A stretch of DNA of 64,000 nucleotides from JACCZR01 sp035296565. Its GTDB lineage: Bacteria > Actinomycetota > Thermoleophilia > Solirubrobacterales > Thermoleophilaceae. Below are positions 62,793 to 64,000 of this stretch, one piece after another. How positions within the stretch are numbered: position 1 is the first letter of the stretch; every line of letters starts with the position of its first letter. The translations under genes were made by a program, and so were the position numbers. The notes under the pieces were generated by a model. It worked only from the letters and a program-made list of their open reading frames with translations. It was not told the origin of the DNA and made no database searches. The DNA is taken from NCBI GenBank assembly GCA_035296565.1, contig DATHAQ010000051.1, forward strand, positions 8,404-72,403, in the 5' to 3' direction.

Positions 62793-63794
62793 TCAGGCGT
62801 GGGCGGACGCGCTGCGCGTCCGGAAGTGACGGTCCAGCTCGTTCGCGTATGACACTCCCAGGCTTGGGCCGTTCTCCTTCAGCCATTCGATGAAGGAGAT
62901 CTGCCCGAGCGCGGGCTGATGTGAGGCCAGTAGCCCAGCCGTCAGGCCGCGAATCTCGTCTGCGGTGAGGACTACGTCACGGACGACAAAGCCAAGCGCG
63001 TGCGCTAGGGCTGCCATCGCGGCAGGCGGCGCGTGCAATATCGGCGTGTGCCCACCGACGGCCTGCCGAATGGCTCGAACCAGCTGGTCAAACGACATCC
63101 TGTCGGGCCCGGCGGCATCCATGATCACGTCGGTGCGACCTCGCGCGCCGTGTAGGCAGATCCGGGCGAGGTCGTCGACGTGGATCGGCTGTACGAGGTA
63201 TCGCCCGTCGCCCGGTACGACGAAGAGCGGCGTGCGCCGCAGGATCCAGGCGATGTTGTTGGCCAAGATGTCCCTTCCACCGCCGAAGAAGAACGTCGGC
63301 CTGACGATTGCGAACGGAACCCCGGCGGTAGCCAGAGCCTGCTCGACGAGTGCTTTGCCGCGGTAGTAGGGAAGCGGCGAGTCGATCGACGGATTCGCGA
63401 TGCTCACGTGAACGATTCGAGCGACGCCGGCACGTCGAGCTGCCTGGAACAGCGTTCGCGAGTTCGCGACGGCTTCGGCGAAGGTCGTCCGGCCACGCTC
63501 GAATCGGACCCAGTACGTGTTGTAGAGCGTCGTGACCCCTTCCAGGCTTCGCGCCAGCGCGACTGGATCCTCGAACCGGTAAGGCGAGGATCGGACTCGT
63601 GCTCGGAGGGGATGCTCGCGATCCGGATGATTGGTGAGAGTTCTCACCTCTCGTCCGGAGTCGATCAGGAGCTCGGCGATACGCGAGCCCGAATAGCTGA
63701 ACGCCCCGGTGACCAGGTCCGTCTCGGTGCCACCGCCACTGTCTCTCGCTCGCTCGATCCAGCAAGGTTGGCAATTACCCTTGGCCGTTGGCAA
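62793..63794 (-). CDS. NAD(P)-binding extended/atypical SDR (NmrA-like)
   Basis: About 310-333 residues. Core LVTGAFSYSGSRIAELLIDS, TLYNTYWVRFERGRTTFAEA, GVPFAIVRPTFFFGGGRDIL, YLVQPIHVDDLARICLHG. The GxxGxxG site reads TGAFSYSG. The start is uncertain: TTG at 63794 is the nearest legal codon, but it overlaps the ribosome site of the divergent UvrA-like gene; a start nearer the Rossmann strand (near 63700) would fit the family better but has no legal codon. A non-canonical start or a sequence error is possible. Confidence 0.78.
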   Translation of the reverse strand: MPTAKGNCQPCWIERARDSGGGTETDLVTGAFSYSGSRIAELLIDSGREVRTLTNHPDREHPLRARVRSSPYRFEDPVALARSLEGVTTLYNTYWVRFERGRTTFAEAVANSRTLFQAARRAGVARIVHVSIANPSIDSPLPYYRGKALVEQALATAGVPFAIVRPTFFFGGGRDILANNIAWILRRTPLFVVPGDGRYLVQPIHVDDLARICLHGARGRTDVIMDAAGPDRMSFDQLVRAIRQAVGGHTPILHAPPAAMAALAHALGFVVRDVVLTADEIRGLTAGLLASHQPALGQISFIEWLKENGPSLGVSYANELDRHFRTRSASAHA

Positions 63795-63803
63795 GGAGAC
63801 ACG

Positions 63804-64000
<197 letters not shown>

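Overview
The window is GC-rich and densely coded. The family content (archaeal-type psd, WS/DGAT acyltransferases, secreted proteins with a basic Cys-bounded C-terminal domain, a rodA-mrdA-mreDCB rod-shape cluster, tRNAs without encoded CCA) fits an actinomycete, most likely of the Thermoleophilia/Solirubrobacterales kind. That placement is inference. No phage, integrase, insertion sequence, CRISPR array or rRNA was seen.

Layout. 1-4.4 kb: competence genes comEC (cut by the window edge) and comEA, divergent from a secreted repeat protein. 4.4-8.4 kb: minus-strand run leuS, LOG-like protein, arginase-like protein, acylphosphatase. 8.5-12.2 kb: a coiled-coil protein and a molybdate operon (one-component regulator, modA, modB, modC) with a near-perfect 21-bp palindrome abutting the regulator start. 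12.2-20.6 kb: an alpha/beta hydrolase, tRNA-Ala(GGC), then housekeeping genes read leftward: rplU, rpmA, obgE, proB, an alcohol dehydrogenase, proA, nadD, rsfS and an MBL-like gene. 20.6-31.8 kb: a frameshifted conserved small gene, RNase E/G, rodA, mrdA, mreD, mreC, mreB, maf, ndk, a zinc-ribbon protein, a 39-residue membrane peptide and folC. 31.8-41.4 kb: valS, an MBL hydrolase, a cyclase remnant, and tig-clpP-clpX interrupted by a YdeP-type molybdopterin oxidoreductase.

41.5-58 kb is mostly plus strand and rich in lipid genes: a tightly overlapped run of a 48-residue protein, a SixA-type phosphatase, an FAD oxidoreductase and a cyclopropane-synthase-like methyltransferase (resembling the 10-methyl fatty acid pair TmsA/TmsB); a phospholipid methyltransferase-psd-pssA operon flanked by two paralogous 10-TM transporters whose 3' ends lie antisense over the ends of lipid genes; an M14 peptidase/amidase fusion with a frameshift; RNase D; a 48-residue zinc-finger protein; plsC; two SDRs; a VOC dioxygenase-like protein; a deazaflavin-type oxidoreductase; terC and a WS/DGAT. 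58-64 kb: an alcohol dehydrogenase/thioesterase pair, a second WS/DGAT, tRNA-His, a SnoaL-like gene broken by two frameshifts, an unknown conserved protein, an NAD(P)-binding protein and the start of a UvrA-like ATPase.

Three genes carry single-base frameshifts while the protein sequence on both sides still reads well. This suggests either assembly indels (a draft or metagenome sequence) or very recent decay. Four small genes (39-48 residues) sit between larger genes. No wholly new defence or mobile system was recognised. The strongest leads are the lipid-modification and phospholipid clusters, the molybdate operator, the peptidase/amidase fusion and the degenerate arginase-like enzyme.
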